From assembly GCA_958423465.1 (NCBI GenBank), contig CATZRD010000007.1:1-64000 (forward strand): a stretch of DNA of 64,000 nucleotides, written 5' to 3'. The position numbers and the translations under genes are program-made. Below, in pieces: positions 9,000 through 16,393 of the stretch (positions within the stretch are counted from its first letter, which is position 1; each line of letters begins with the position of its first letter). The notes under the pieces are model-generated. The model ran no database searches and was not told where the DNA came from. It was given only the letters and a program-made list of their open reading frames with translations. Source of the DNA: an uncultured Oscillospiraceae bacterium. Its GTDB lineage: Bacteria > Bacillota > Clostridia > Oscillospirales > Oscillospiraceae.

Positions 9000-10735
9000 T
9001 TCCCAGACCGGAATACCCCAGACCCCAGTTCCAGCGGGAGCTGTGGATGAACCTGAACGGCCAGTGGCAGTTCTCCTTTGACCAGCCCAGCTTCGACAGG
9101 GAGATCACCGTGCCCTTCGCCTACCAGGCCAGGCTGTCCGGCATCGGCTCTTCAGAGCGCCACGATGTGGTCTGGTACCGGAGGAGCTTTGTCCTGCCGG
9201 AGGCGTGGGAGGGCCAGACGGTGCTGCTCCATTTCGGCGCGGTGGACTATAGCTGCCAGGTGTGGGTGAACGGCGTCCATGTGGGCGGCCACACCGGCGG
9301 CCATGTGAGCTTCACATTGGAGATCACCCAGGCCCTGGTCTCCGGCGAGAACCGCCTGGAGGTCCGGGCGGAGGATGTGCTGACCGACCTGGGGATGCCC
9401 CGGGGCAAGCAGTACTGGAAGGACGCGCCCGAGTCCATTTTCTACACCCCCACCACGGGGATCTGGCAGACCGTATGGCTGGAGCCGGTGCCCCGGGCGC
9501 ATTTCCGCCGGGTGGATATCACCCCGGATCTGGACAGCCGGACGGTGGCCTTCGACTATGTTCTCTCCCGGGGAGATCTGGAGGCGGAGATCGAGGTGTC
9601 CTTCCAGGGAAAGCTGGTGGCCCGGTCCCGGGAGCCGGTGTTCCGCAGCGGCGGCCGGACCATTCTGGCCCTGGACAAGGAGCGCCTGGGCCGGGACAAC
9701 TTCACCTCCGCCTGCGCCTGGAGTCCGAAGCACCCCAACCTCTTCGACGTGACGTACCGGCTCTATGAGGACGGCGCTCTCACGGACACGGTCCGCGGCT
9801 ATTTCGGCCTGCGGAAGATCTCCGTGGAAAACGGCGTCATCTGCCTGAACAACTATCCCTTCTATCAGAAGCTGCTGCTGGACCAGGGGTATTGGCGGGA
9901 TTCCCTGCTGACCGCCCCCACGGACGAGGCGTTCGTCTCCGACATCCAGTACTGCAAGGCCATGGGCTTCAACGGCGTGCGCAAGCACCAGAAGGTGGAG
10001 GACCCCCGCTTCCTGTACCACGCGGACCGGCTGGGCCTGCTGGTGTGGGGAGAGATGGCCAACGCCTTCGAGTTTTCCGGCGACTATGTCCGCCGCTTTA
10101 CCAAAGAGTGGATGGAGATGCTGGAGCGGGACTACAACCACCCCTGCATCGTGGCCTGGACGCCCCTCAACGAGTCCTGGGGCGTGGAGAACATCAGCAC
10201 CGACAGCCGGCAGGCCCATCACAGCTGCGCCCTGGTGGAGCTGACGAAATCCCTGGACGCCACCCGTCTGGTCATGTCCAACGACGGCTGGGAGCAGACG
10301 ATCCCGGACGTGCTGGGCATCCACGACTACGAGCCGGAGAAGGAGGTCCTGTCCCGGCGGTACAGAACAGTGGAGGAGGTCCTCCGCTTCCGGTCCGCCG
10401 GCCGGGCGCTGTTCGCCGGAGGGTACGGCTACGCCGGTCAGCCCGTGATGAACACAGAGTGCGGCGGCATCTTCTTCCGGGTGGAGGATACCGACGGCTG
10501 GGGCTACACCAGCGCGGAGGGGACGGAGGACTTCTACCGCCTCTACCACCAGGTGGTCTCCTCCTTCCTGGAGTCGCCGGTGATCCAGGGGTTCTGCTAT
10601 ACCCAGCTCACCGACGTCCAGCAGGAGCAGAACGGCCTGCTGACCTTCGACCACCGGCCGAAGTTCGACTGCGACGTGATACGCGCCATCAACGAGGGCT
10701 GCTGGCAGCCCGGCCAGCGGACGGAGGAGGACTGA
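8996..10735 (+). CDS. Glycoside hydrolase family 2 protein (beta-glycosidase)
   Basis: A 579-residue GH2 enzyme with an N-terminal sugar-binding jelly roll (about 1-170), an Ig-like domain (about 170-275) and a TIM barrel. The acid/base is E393 in LNESWG and the nucleophile is E488 in NTECGG. The length is close to beta-glucuronidases rather than the 1000-residue LacZ type, but the NxK motif that marks glucuronidases was not found near the C-terminus, so beta-galactosidase, beta-mannosidase or another specificity is possible. No signal peptide. It is coupled to the upstream alpha-galactosidase by an ATGA overlap, consistent with joint breakdown of a mixed alpha/beta galactoside or mannoside. 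Confidence 0.9.
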   Translation: MIPRPEYPRPQFQRELWMNLNGQWQFSFDQPSFDREITVPFAYQARLSGIGSSERHDVVWYRRSFVLPEAWEGQTVLLHFGAVDYSCQVWVNGVHVGGHTGGHVSFTLEITQALVSGENRLEVRAEDVLTDLGMPRGKQYWKDAPESIFYTPTTGIWQTVWLEPVPRAHFRRVDITPDLDSRTVAFDYVLSRGDLEAEIEVSFQGKLVARSREPVFRSGGRTILALDKERLGRDNFTSACAWSPKHPNLFDVTYRLYEDGALTDTVRGYFGLRKISVENGVICLNNYPFYQKLLLDQGYWRDSLLTAPTDEAFVSDIQYCKAMGFNGVRKHQKVEDPRFLYHADRLGLLVWGEMANAFEFSGDYVRRFTKEWMEMLERDYNHPCIVAWTPLNESWGVENISTDSRQAHHSCALVELTKSLDATRLVMSNDGWEQTIPDVLGIHDYEPEKEVLSRRYRTVEEVLRFRSAGRALFAGGYGYAGQPVMNTECGGIFFRVEDTDGWGYTSAEGTEDFYRLYHQVVSSFLESPVIQGFCYTQLTDVQQEQNGLLTFDHRPKFDCDVIRAINEGCWQPGQRTEED

Positions 10736-10738
10736 GCC

Positions 10739-11407
10739 GTGGCGCGGAGGAGGACGCCCGGAGCGGAGCTGCCGGCCGGGGCTGTGCTGCTCTTTGACCT
10801 GGACGGCACCCTGACGGACTCCAACGGCTTTTGGGACGCGGCCCAGAGGGCCTTTCTGGCCCGGCGGGGGCTGCCCTGCGGCCAGGCGTATCTGCGGGGA
10901 ACGGCCTACGGCACGTTCCAGGAGAGCGCGGCCTTCGCCAGGGCGTACTGGCGGCTCCCGGAGTCCCGGGAGGCCATCATGGACGAGTGGATGGCGGATG
11001 TGGGCGCCGCCTATGAACATGTGACATTGAAGGAAGGCGTCAGGGCCTTTCTGGAGAGGCAGGCCGCGGCGGGACGCGCCATGGCCGTCCTGACGTCGGC
11101 GGCGCCGGTCCACTGCCGGACGGCTCTGGCGCGGACCGGCATCGGCGGGTATTTTGCCCGGATCTTCTTCGTGGAGGAGATGGGCGTGGGCAAGACCTCG
11201 CCGGAGCTGTACCGCGTGACTGCCGGCCTGCTGGGCGTCCCCCCGGAAAACTGCGTCTGCTTTGAGGATTCCGCCGCCGCCTGCCGGTCGGCCCGGGCCG
11301 CCGGGATGAGGACGGTGGGCGTCCGGGAGGGGTGGTTCCAGGACGGGGCCGAGATGGAGAAAAGCTGCGATCGGTTCATCCGGGATTTTCGCGATCTCCT
11401 GATATAA
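10739..11407 (+). CDS. HAD-IA hydrolase, phosphatase/beta-phosphoglucomutase-like
   Basis: A 222-residue HAD phosphatase starting at GTG 10739, three bases after the GH2 stop. Here all catalytic motifs are intact: FDLDGTLTD (both Asp), VLTSAAP (Thr/Ser), the Lys in GVGKTSPEL and FEDSAAA. The helical cap between motifs I and II is typical of subfamily IA. As last gene of the glycan operon it probably dephosphorylates or isomerises a sugar phosphate. An alternative is a general phosphoglycolate-type phosphatase. A 14-bp hairpin follows directly. Confidence 0.85.
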   Translation: MARRRTPGAELPAGAVLLFDLDGTLTDSNGFWDAAQRAFLARRGLPCGQAYLRGTAYGTFQESAAFARAYWRLPESREAIMDEWMADVGAAYEHVTLKEGVRAFLERQAAAGRAMAVLTSAAPVHCRTALARTGIGGYFARIFFVEEMGVGKTSPELYRVTAGLLGVPPENCVCFEDSAAACRSARAAGMRTVGVREGWFQDGAEMEKSCDRFIRDFRDLLI

Positions 11408-11410
11408 AAG

Positions 11411-11448
11411 AGAGAGGTTCCCGCGCCATCCGGTGCGGGAACCTCTCT
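11411..11448. terminator. Bidirectional intrinsic terminator between the glycan operon and divIC
   Basis: A perfect 14-bp inverted repeat (AGAGAGGTTCCCGC and its complement, 10-nt loop) sits between two converging genes. On the minus strand it is followed by CTTTTATATC, so it is a better terminator for the divIC operon; on the plus strand the tail is TCGTAT. Confidence 0.8.
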
Positions 11449-11463
11449 TCGTATATCCGGCGT

Positions 11464-11757
11464 TCAGCCGCCGACGATCATGACCTTTTCATTCGGGCCT
11501 ACCATGCCCAGACTGTCCCGGGCGATCTCCATCATCAGCTCCGGATCGTCGCTGTTGGCGATGTCGTCCGCCAGCTCCTGATTCTCCGAGCGCAGCTCCT
11601 CCAGCCGCTGGCTGTAGGCCTCCTTCTGCCGGTCGGCCTCTTGAATCTGGCCCTGGAGGTGATAGATCTGGATTCCCACGCCCAGCAGCAGCACCAGAAG
11701 GAGCAGCACGGTCAGCTTACTGCTGGGACGCCGCCTGGCGGCCGTCGTCTTTGCCAT
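11464..11757 (-). CDS. divIC: Septum formation initiator, DivIC/FtsB family
   Basis: A 97-residue single-pass membrane protein: a basic N-terminus, a hydrophobic segment at about residues 15-31 (TVLLLLVLLLGVGIQIY), then a coiled-coil with heptad Leu/Glu (LQGQIQEADRQKE) and a short globular end containing ARDSLGMVGPNE, as in FtsB/DivIC. It takes part in assembling the division septum with FtsL and DivIB. The start overlaps the end of yabQ by 41 bp. Gene order rqcP-yabP-yabQ-divIC is the same as in Bacillus subtilis, which strengthens the assignment. Confidence 0.92.
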   Translation of the reverse strand: MAKTTAARRRPSSKLTVLLLLVLLLGVGIQIYHLQGQIQEADRQKEAYSQRLEELRSENQELADDIANSDDPELMMEIARDSLGMVGPNEKVMIVGG

Positions 11758-12244
11758 CTCCTCCGTCTCCTCCCTCCGGCGGGCGCCGTCTGGCGCCGCC
11801 TATACTGGTAAACATTATTGTAAACCAACTTTTCAAAAAAGAAAAGAGTTTTTTGCAAATTTGAACAAATTTTTTTATGATCTTCCCGGCCAACCTCAGA
11901 GGAACCAGCAAGATCCCCAGCCAGAACCGCCACAGAGGCAGCAGAAGGGGGGAGAGCAGGCAGAAAAACAGCACGCCTCCCCCCAGAATCCCCGCCAGGA
12001 TGAACAGCCGCAGCTCCCCGTCGCCGGCCATGATGAAGAAAAACACCGAGGCCAGCGCCACCAGACAGTAAACGCCATCCAGCAGTCCGCCCAGAAGGCG
12101 GCGGGGAAGGCCCCGCCGTCCCGGAGGGCCGGGGAGGATCAGAGCCCGGACGGAGCGGAACAGGTCGTAGACCAGAGCCAGCGTGCTTCCCAGCAGAATG
12201 GAGCGGAGGAACATGGCCAGCTGGTCGGTGATGACGTTCCCCAT
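11717..12244 (-). CDS. yabQ: Sporulation protein YabQ (spore cortex)
   Basis: A 175-residue membrane protein with about four hydrophobic segments (near 10-30, 50-70, 78-95 and 98-115), then a basic amphipathic stretch and a charged tail rich in Gly and Asp. The segment SILLGSTLALVYDLFRSVR is the conserved N-terminal part of the YabQ family. YabQ is needed for spore cortex formation in Bacillus and sits in the forespore outer membrane. It lies two bases downstream of yabP. Low sequence conservation means that the call leans partly on the yabP-yabQ-divIC order. Confidence 0.88.
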   Translation of the reverse strand: MGNVITDQLAMFLRSILLGSTLALVYDLFRSVRALILPGPPGRRGLPRRLLGGLLDGVYCLVALASVFFFIMAGDGELRLFILAGILGGGVLFFCLLSPLLLPLWRFWLGILLVPLRLAGKIIKKFVQICKKLFSFLKSWFTIMFTSIGGARRRPPEGGDGGDGKDDGRQAASQQ

Positions 12245-12246
12245 CC

Positions 12247-12528
12247 TCAGCCGAACAGGCGGCGCAGCAGCCCGCCGCTGGGGGCGCTGGCGGCGTCCTC
12301 ATAGGCCAGGGTGTCGATGTTCCCGTCCACATGCAGCTCGCCGCCGTCCAGATTCAGCTTCCCAATATGGAGGGAAGCGCCGCCCACGACGAGCACGCCG
12401 GCGGCGGTGCGCATGACCACCTCCTCCTCGTCGAAGCGCTCCACCTCCTCCACGCCGGTGACCACCAGGCGCTGCCGCCCGTCCAGCGTCAGGCGGTGCT
12501 CCATTCCACTCAGATCCTCATAAGGCAT
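12247..12528 (-). CDS. yabP: Sporulation protein YabP
   Basis: A 93-residue small beta-rich protein (HRLTLDGRQRLVVTGVEEV and EEEVVMRTAAG) typical of YabP/YqfC. I chose ATG 12528 because GGGAGG ends seven bases before it; an in-frame ATG at 12543 has no ribosome site. The Shine-Dalgarno sequence lies inside a strong hairpin (12534-12582), which may restrict translation. It works with YabQ in sporulation. It shares an operon with the housekeeping genes hup and rqcP, so a means to keep it off in growing cells would make sense. Confidence 0.88.
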   Translation of the reverse strand: MPYEDLSGMEHRLTLDGRQRLVVTGVEEVERFDEEEVVMRTAAGVLVVGGASLHIGKLNLDGGELHVDGNIDTLAYEDAASAPSGGLLRRLFG

Positions 12529-12533
12529 AGCAA

Positions 12534-12582
12534 GACCTCCCATACATATCTGCTCACGGATGGTAGATACATATGGGAGGTC
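12534..12582 (-). promoter_or_regulatory. Hairpin enclosing the yabP ribosome-binding site
   Basis: Positions 12534-12544 and 12572-12582 form a perfect 11-bp inverted repeat (GACCTCCCATA and its complement). After a two-base mismatch a further five pairs continue inward, leaving a loop of about 12-14 nt. On the minus-strand RNA the 3' arm holds GGGAGG, the Shine-Dalgarno sequence of yabP. There is no U-run after it, so it looks like an RBS-sequestering element rather than a terminator. Confidence 0.6.
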
Positions 12583-12590
12583 TGTCCGCT

Positions 12591-12842
12591 TTATGCCTGA
12601 ATCTCCCGGTACATAGCGGCGGCCTCGGCCTTGCCGGCGTTTTCCTGTACGGAGAGGACCTCCACTGTCAGCGTCCGCTGGCCGAAGCGGATGGTGATCC
12701 GGTCGCCCTCCTTGACCTCGTAGGAGGCCCGGACGGGCCGGCCGTTGACAGAGACCCGCTCGTTGTCGCAGGCCTCGTTGGCCACGGTCCGCCGCTTGAT
12801 GAGGCGGGAGACCTTCAGATACTTGTCAAGCCGCATACGCAT
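12591..12842 (-). CDS. rqcP: S4-domain RNA-binding protein RqcP (YabO)
   Basis: An 83-residue protein made of a single S4 domain (MRLDKYLKVSRLIKRRTVAN, with VSVNGRPVRASYEVKEGD). It matches RqcP/YabO, the Hsp15-like factor that works with RqcH on the large ribosomal subunit to add C-terminal alanine tails to stalled nascent chains. Two start codons are possible (12842 or 12836); CAGGAGGATGCGT upstream favours the second. Its place after hup and before yabP is conserved in Firmicutes. Confidence 0.92.
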   Translation of the reverse strand: MRMRLDKYLKVSRLIKRRTVANEACDNERVSVNGRPVRASYEVKEGDRITIRFGQRTLTVEVLSVQENAGKAEAAAMYREIQA

Positions 12843-12875
12843 CCTCCTGACTGTGCTGCCGCCGCGGCGGCAGAG

Positions 12876-12904
12876 AAAAGAAAGGGCGCGGCCAGGCCGC
12901 GCCC
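12876..12904 (-). terminator. Intrinsic terminator after the HU gene
   Basis: A 10-bp GC-rich inverted repeat (12884-12893 and 12895-12904) is followed on the minus strand by TTTCTTTT. It sits just after the HU stop codon and would end or attenuate transcription between HU and rqcP, allowing HU to be made in excess. Confidence 0.75.
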
Positions 12905-12915
12905 CGTGGGTTCAT

Positions 12916-13191
12916 TTACTTCGCGACGGCGTCCTTCAGAGCCTTGCCGGCCTTGAAGGAGGGGACCTTGGAGGCGGGGATGCGGATCTCGGTGCGGGTC
13001 TTGGGGTTGCGGCCGATCCGGGCGCTGCGCTTCTTCACCTCGAAGGTGCCGAAGCCCACCAGACGGATCTCGTCGCCCTGGGACAGGGCGGAGGTGATGG
13101 TCTCCAGAACGGCGTTGACGGCGGCCTCGGAATCTTTCTTGGACAAAGCGGCCTTTTCGGCCACGGCGCTAATGAGTTCAGCCTTATTCAT
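12916..13191 (-). CDS. hup: HU-family nucleoid DNA-binding protein
   Basis: A 91-residue histone-like protein: [20 protein letters not shown] at the start, the [13 protein letters not shown] turn, and [13 protein letters not shown], the arm that intercalates in DNA. It bends and compacts DNA as a dimer. ATG is preceded by AAAAGGAGACCGTATCCC. It has its own promoter (13277-13305) and a terminator directly after it, so it is likely the most abundant transcript of this block. Confidence 0.97.
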   Translation of the reverse strand: MNKAELISAVAEKAALSKKDSEAAVNAVLETITSALSQGDEIRLVGFGTFEVKKRSARIGRNPKTRTEIRIPASKVPSFKAGKALKDAVAK

Positions 13192-13276
13192 GGGATACGG
13201 TCTCCTTTTATATAGTTTCTTTTGTCAAGTCCGGCATACCCCGTACACCGTCTTGCTCTGTGGTCTACAAATATGC

Positions 13277-13305
13277 AGTATACCATGGTTTTCCCAAAGA
13301 AGCAA
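13277..13305 (-). promoter_or_regulatory. Sigma-A-type promoter for hup
   Basis: On the minus strand TTGCTT (13300-13305) and TATACT (13277-13282) are separated by 17 bp and lie about 86 bp upstream of the HU start. Confidence 0.65.
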
Positions 13306-13359
13306 GCATTATTGCAAGTTCGCCAGGCTTTTTTCAAAAATTGCTGGTTCCGGTCGGAC

Positions 13360-14967
13360 TCACCGCAGATGGAGGATGCGGGCGATCTTCTCCCCCTTGG
13401 GGATCAGAGCCAGATCCTCCCGGGTGACGATCCGCAGGGCGATGACCAGCACCAGATAGATCACCACCGCCACGGCGATGGAGGTCAGGGTGGCCAGAGC
13501 GGTGCGGACATATCCGCCGCCCAGAAGGCGGCTCAAAAGGCCGTAGACCGCCCAGGCGGCGGCCCCCATGACGGCGGAGGCCAGCACCGGCTTGCAGAAG
13601 TAGGAAAAGTAGCGGGGCTTATCCTGAAGCAGACGGTAGACCAGCGCCAGGTTCATGGCGGAGATCAGCACATAGCAGATCAGCGTGCCGATGGGCGCGC
13701 CCTTGATGTTGATCTCCGGGTTGCCCACCAGGGCGTAGTTGATGAGGACCTTCACCGTGCCGCCGATGAGCATGGTATAGATGGGATAGTTCACCTTGCC
13801 GTGGGCCTGCATGATGGAGTTGGTCAGCAGCATGATGCACACAAAGACAGCGGAGATCCCCAGCAGCCGCAGATGGTAGGTGGCGGCCGCCGCGGCCTCG
13901 GGCCTGGCGGGGTAGAGCAGCTGGAGGATGGGGCCCGCCAGAACGGACATGCCCACCCCCGCGGGCACCGCCAGCAGGGCCACCAGCCGGAAGCTGGCGG
14001 AAACCACCCGGTTCACCTCCTGGTGGTTCCGGCGGGTCACCGCCACGGAGATGGCGGGCACCAGACTGATGGACACCGAGGGCAGAAAGGCGGGCAGCAG
14101 GTTGTACAGGTTGTTGGACAGGGTGTACTGGCCGTAGAGGGCGGCGGCCTGCTGCTCGCTGAGGAGCAGGCTGGTCTGGAGCTGCCCCATGATGATCTTC
14201 TGATCCAGCATATTGAGCACGCTCATCCCCACCTGGCCGATGGTGATGGGGATGCCCAGCTTCAAAAGCCGCCGGAGGATGGCGCCGTAGCGCTCCGGCA
14301 CGTCTCCGGAGGCGGGCAGCTCGCCGCGGTGGCGGAAATAGTTGACCACCATATAGACCGCGGCCAGGATGATGCCCGCCGTGACGCCGGCGATGGCCCC
14401 GGCGGCGCCTGCCGCCAGCCCTTTGCCGGCGGAGACCAGATACCAGGCCAGAGGCAGGCCGAACACCAGCTTGGAGAAGGACTCGATAAACTGGGACGTG
14501 GCGGTGGGGACCATGTTCTGCCGCCCCTGGGCGTAGCCCCGGAGGGCGCACATAATCGACACGAACACGACGGAGACGCCCAGCACCTTGATGGGCCAGT
14601 AGGCCAGAGAGTTGTTCATCCAGGCGGCAAGCTGCCGGGTGCACAGCAGCATCACCGCCGAGCCCAGAGCGCCCATGGAGAGGAAAAGCCCCGTGGCGGT
14701 CCGCAGGCACCGGCGGACCTGATTGCTGCGGCCCAGGCTGTCCGCCTCGCTGATCATCTTGCTCAGGGCCAGGGGGAGCCCGGCGGTGGACAGGGTCAGC
14801 AGCACGGAGTAGATGTTGTAGGCGGTGTTGAAGTGGGCAATGCCCTCGTCCCCCAGGATGTTGCCCAGGGGGATCTTGTACAGCGCGCCGCAGATCTTCA
14901 CCAGAATGGTGGAGACGGCGAGGACCGTGACGCCGCCCATAAAGGACTGCTTGTTTTTGTTGGACAT
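13360..14967 (-). CDS. spoVB: Stage V sporulation protein B / MurJ-like polysaccharide flippase
   Basis: A 535-residue polytopic membrane protein of the MATE-like MOP flippase superfamily, with around 14 hydrophobic segments. The N-terminal stretch KICGALYKIPLGNILGDEG is typical of SpoVB/Wzx-type lipid-linked precursor flippases. Start at ATG 14967 follows AGAGGAGCTTTC; the frame is open further upstream but that part belongs to the previous gene in another frame. Position just upstream of HU and the yabOPQ block matches spoVB (yabM) in Bacillus. It should move lipid-linked peptidoglycan precursors for spore cortex; a general flippase role is possible. Confidence 0.88.
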   Translation of the reverse strand: MSNKNKQSFMGGVTVLAVSTILVKICGALYKIPLGNILGDEGIAHFNTAYNIYSVLLTLSTAGLPLALSKMISEADSLGRSNQVRRCLRTATGLFLSMGALGSAVMLLCTRQLAAWMNNSLAYWPIKVLGVSVVFVSIMCALRGYAQGRQNMVPTATSQFIESFSKLVFGLPLAWYLVSAGKGLAAGAAGAIAGVTAGIILAAVYMVVNYFRHRGELPASGDVPERYGAILRRLLKLGIPITIGQVGMSVLNMLDQKIIMGQLQTSLLLSEQQAAALYGQYTLSNNLYNLLPAFLPSVSISLVPAISVAVTRRNHQEVNRVVSASFRLVALLAVPAGVGMSVLAGPILQLLYPARPEAAAAATYHLRLLGISAVFVCIMLLTNSIMQAHGKVNYPIYTMLIGGTVKVLINYALVGNPEINIKGAPIGTLICYVLISAMNLALVYRLLQDKPRYFSYFCKPVLASAVMGAAAWAVYGLLSRLLGGGYVRTALATLTSIAVAVVIYLVLVIALRIVTREDLALIPKGEKIARILHLR

Positions 14968-14998
14968 GAAAGCTCCTCTTTTATGCCGGGAACCGGCG

Positions 14999-15415
14999 TC
15001 AGTTGCCGCTGAGGGGATGGCCGCACTGGGCGCAGAAAGCGCTGCCCTTCTCGTTCTCCGCGCCGCACTCCGGGCAGAAGCGGGCGCCCTGGAGGGCCCG
15101 GAGCTGCCGGCGGTAGGTCTGCTGATCCTCGTAGAGGCTGTCCACATACTCCAGGATCTGTGCCATGACGGTACTGTCGGAGGGGGTGCCCCGGTGGGTG
15201 GCGTAGACCATCTCGCCCACGGCCTGCATCTGCAGGTCGATCTCCTCCTGCAAATCGGCAATGGCCCGGCGAAGCTGGACGGCGTCCTTCAGTCCGGCAG
15301 CCTTTTCCGCCGCCCTGGCGGGGGCGGTGCGGGCCAGCTTCGCGGCGGACCCGGCGGCGCTTTTGACGGCAGAGGTGAGGGCTTGAAGCGTATGGGTATC
15401 GAATTTCAGTTCCAT
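14999..15415 (-). CDS. Zinc-ribbon protein with helical N-terminus, function unknown
   Basis: A 138-residue protein. Residues 1-105 are predicted mostly helical and Ala-rich (SAVKSAAGSAAKLART), and the C-terminus is a zinc ribbon with two CxxC pairs (FCPECGAEN and FCAQCGHPL). AAGGAGGAACC lies upstream of ATG. It sits between a kinase and spoVB, 31 bp from spoVB. I do not recognise a defined family beyond the ribbon; similar small proteins in Clostridia have no established role. Confidence 0.7.
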   Translation of the reverse strand: MELKFDTHTLQALTSAVKSAAGSAAKLARTAPARAAEKAAGLKDAVQLRRAIADLQEEIDLQMQAVGEMVYATHRGTPSDSTVMAQILEYVDSLYEDQQTYRRQLRALQGARFCPECGAENEKGSAFCAQCGHPLSGN

Positions 15416-15444
15416 GGCGATGGTTCCTCCTTCATGATTTCCGG

Positions 15445-16389
15445 TCAGTCGTCGTAGATGCCGCCGCCGATGAACTCCCGGATGAGGGAATCCACCGCGA
15501 CGTACTTCTCATCCAGGTGCTCAAACTTTGGGTAGGCCTCCACCAGGTGGCCGATCTCCTCATACCGCTCCATGTCCGGCGAGAGGTGCAGGTGGTCGAA
15601 AAGCGGCTGGGCGTAGTTTTTGACCACGTTGACCTCGTAGGGCAGGGAGCTGTCAAAGACGATGTCGGCGTTGTCCCTAAAGGGGGAGATGTAGAGCTTC
15701 TCTCCCCGGCGGACGTTGGCCCACATTTTGATGGTCACGTCCGGCTCCCAGGCCCGGAACTTGGCGTCCCGGACGGTGCGGCGGGCCAGACGCATCCAGG
15801 TGCCCTTAAAGACCACCCTCCCCTCGTCGTCCACTACGTTGGACCGGGCGGAGATATAGACCTTCATGGCGTTGGGATTTTTGCCGGTGATGATGTCGTT
15901 GAGAGCGTGGATGCCCTCGAAAATGGCGATCTCGTCCTTGCCCAGCTGCAGGGGGTGGCTCTTGATGGCGGAGCGCATCTGCCGGGCGAACTCGAATTTG
16001 GGGATCAGGATCCGCTCCCCCTGGTCCAGCAGCTTGAAGTGCCGGTTCAGAAGATCCATGTCCAGGCAGAAGGGGGACTCGTAATCGATCTGCCCATCCC
16101 GGTTCCGGGGGGCGGTCTCCGGGTCCACAGTCTGGAAGTAGTTGTCCATGGCGATGGCGTGGGACTGGATGCCCATTTCCTCCAGCCGGGCCTCGATCTT
16201 CTTGGCGGTGGTGGTCTTGCCGCTGCCGGAAGGGCCGCTGAGAAGGACGATCCGGGATTTGCTCAGATTGTCCGCGATCTGGCGGGCTGCCTTGTCGATC
16301 TTTTTGGCGTAGGCGGCGTCGCTCTCCTCCACGAAGCCCTTGGGGTCCCGCCCCACGGCGGCGTTGATCTCGCTGAGTGAATAGGCCAT
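15445..16389 (-). CDS. Nucleoside (uridine-like) kinase, P-loop family
   Basis: A 314-residue P-loop kinase of the uridine kinase/phosphoribulokinase family. Walker A is LSGPSGSGKTT near residue 50, MDNYFQ and RDGQIDYESP are the substrate-binding stretches, and FEGIHALND is the Walker-B-like strand. Relatives in Clostridia often carry an extra N-terminal TGS/threonyl-tRNA-synthetase-like region giving about 550 residues; this one has only a short N-terminal extension. It probably phosphorylates a nucleoside with ATP or GTP, most likely uridine or cytidine. GGAGG lies 12 bases before the ATG. Confidence 0.82.
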   Translation of the reverse strand: MAYSLSEINAAVGRDPKGFVEESDAAYAKKIDKAARQIADNLSKSRIVLLSGPSGSGKTTTAKKIEARLEEMGIQSHAIAMDNYFQTVDPETAPRNRDGQIDYESPFCLDMDLLNRHFKLLDQGERILIPKFEFARQMRSAIKSHPLQLGKDEIAIFEGIHALNDIITGKNPNAMKVYISARSNVVDDEGRVVFKGTWMRLARRTVRDAKFRAWEPDVTIKMWANVRRGEKLYISPFRDNADIVFDSSLPYEVNVVKNYAQPLFDHLHLSPDMERYEEIGHLVEAYPKFEHLDEKYVAVDSLIREFIGGGIYDD

Positions 16390-16393
16390 TACG

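Noticed and set aside
8996..10735. Beta-glucuronidase (uidA)
   Set aside because: Length fits, but the NxK glucuronate-binding motif was not found, so only GH2 is claimed.
12528..12543. Upstream ATG (12543) as the yabP start
   Set aside because: It lies inside the hairpin stem and has no ribosome site, whereas ATG 12528 has GGGAGG at correct spacing.
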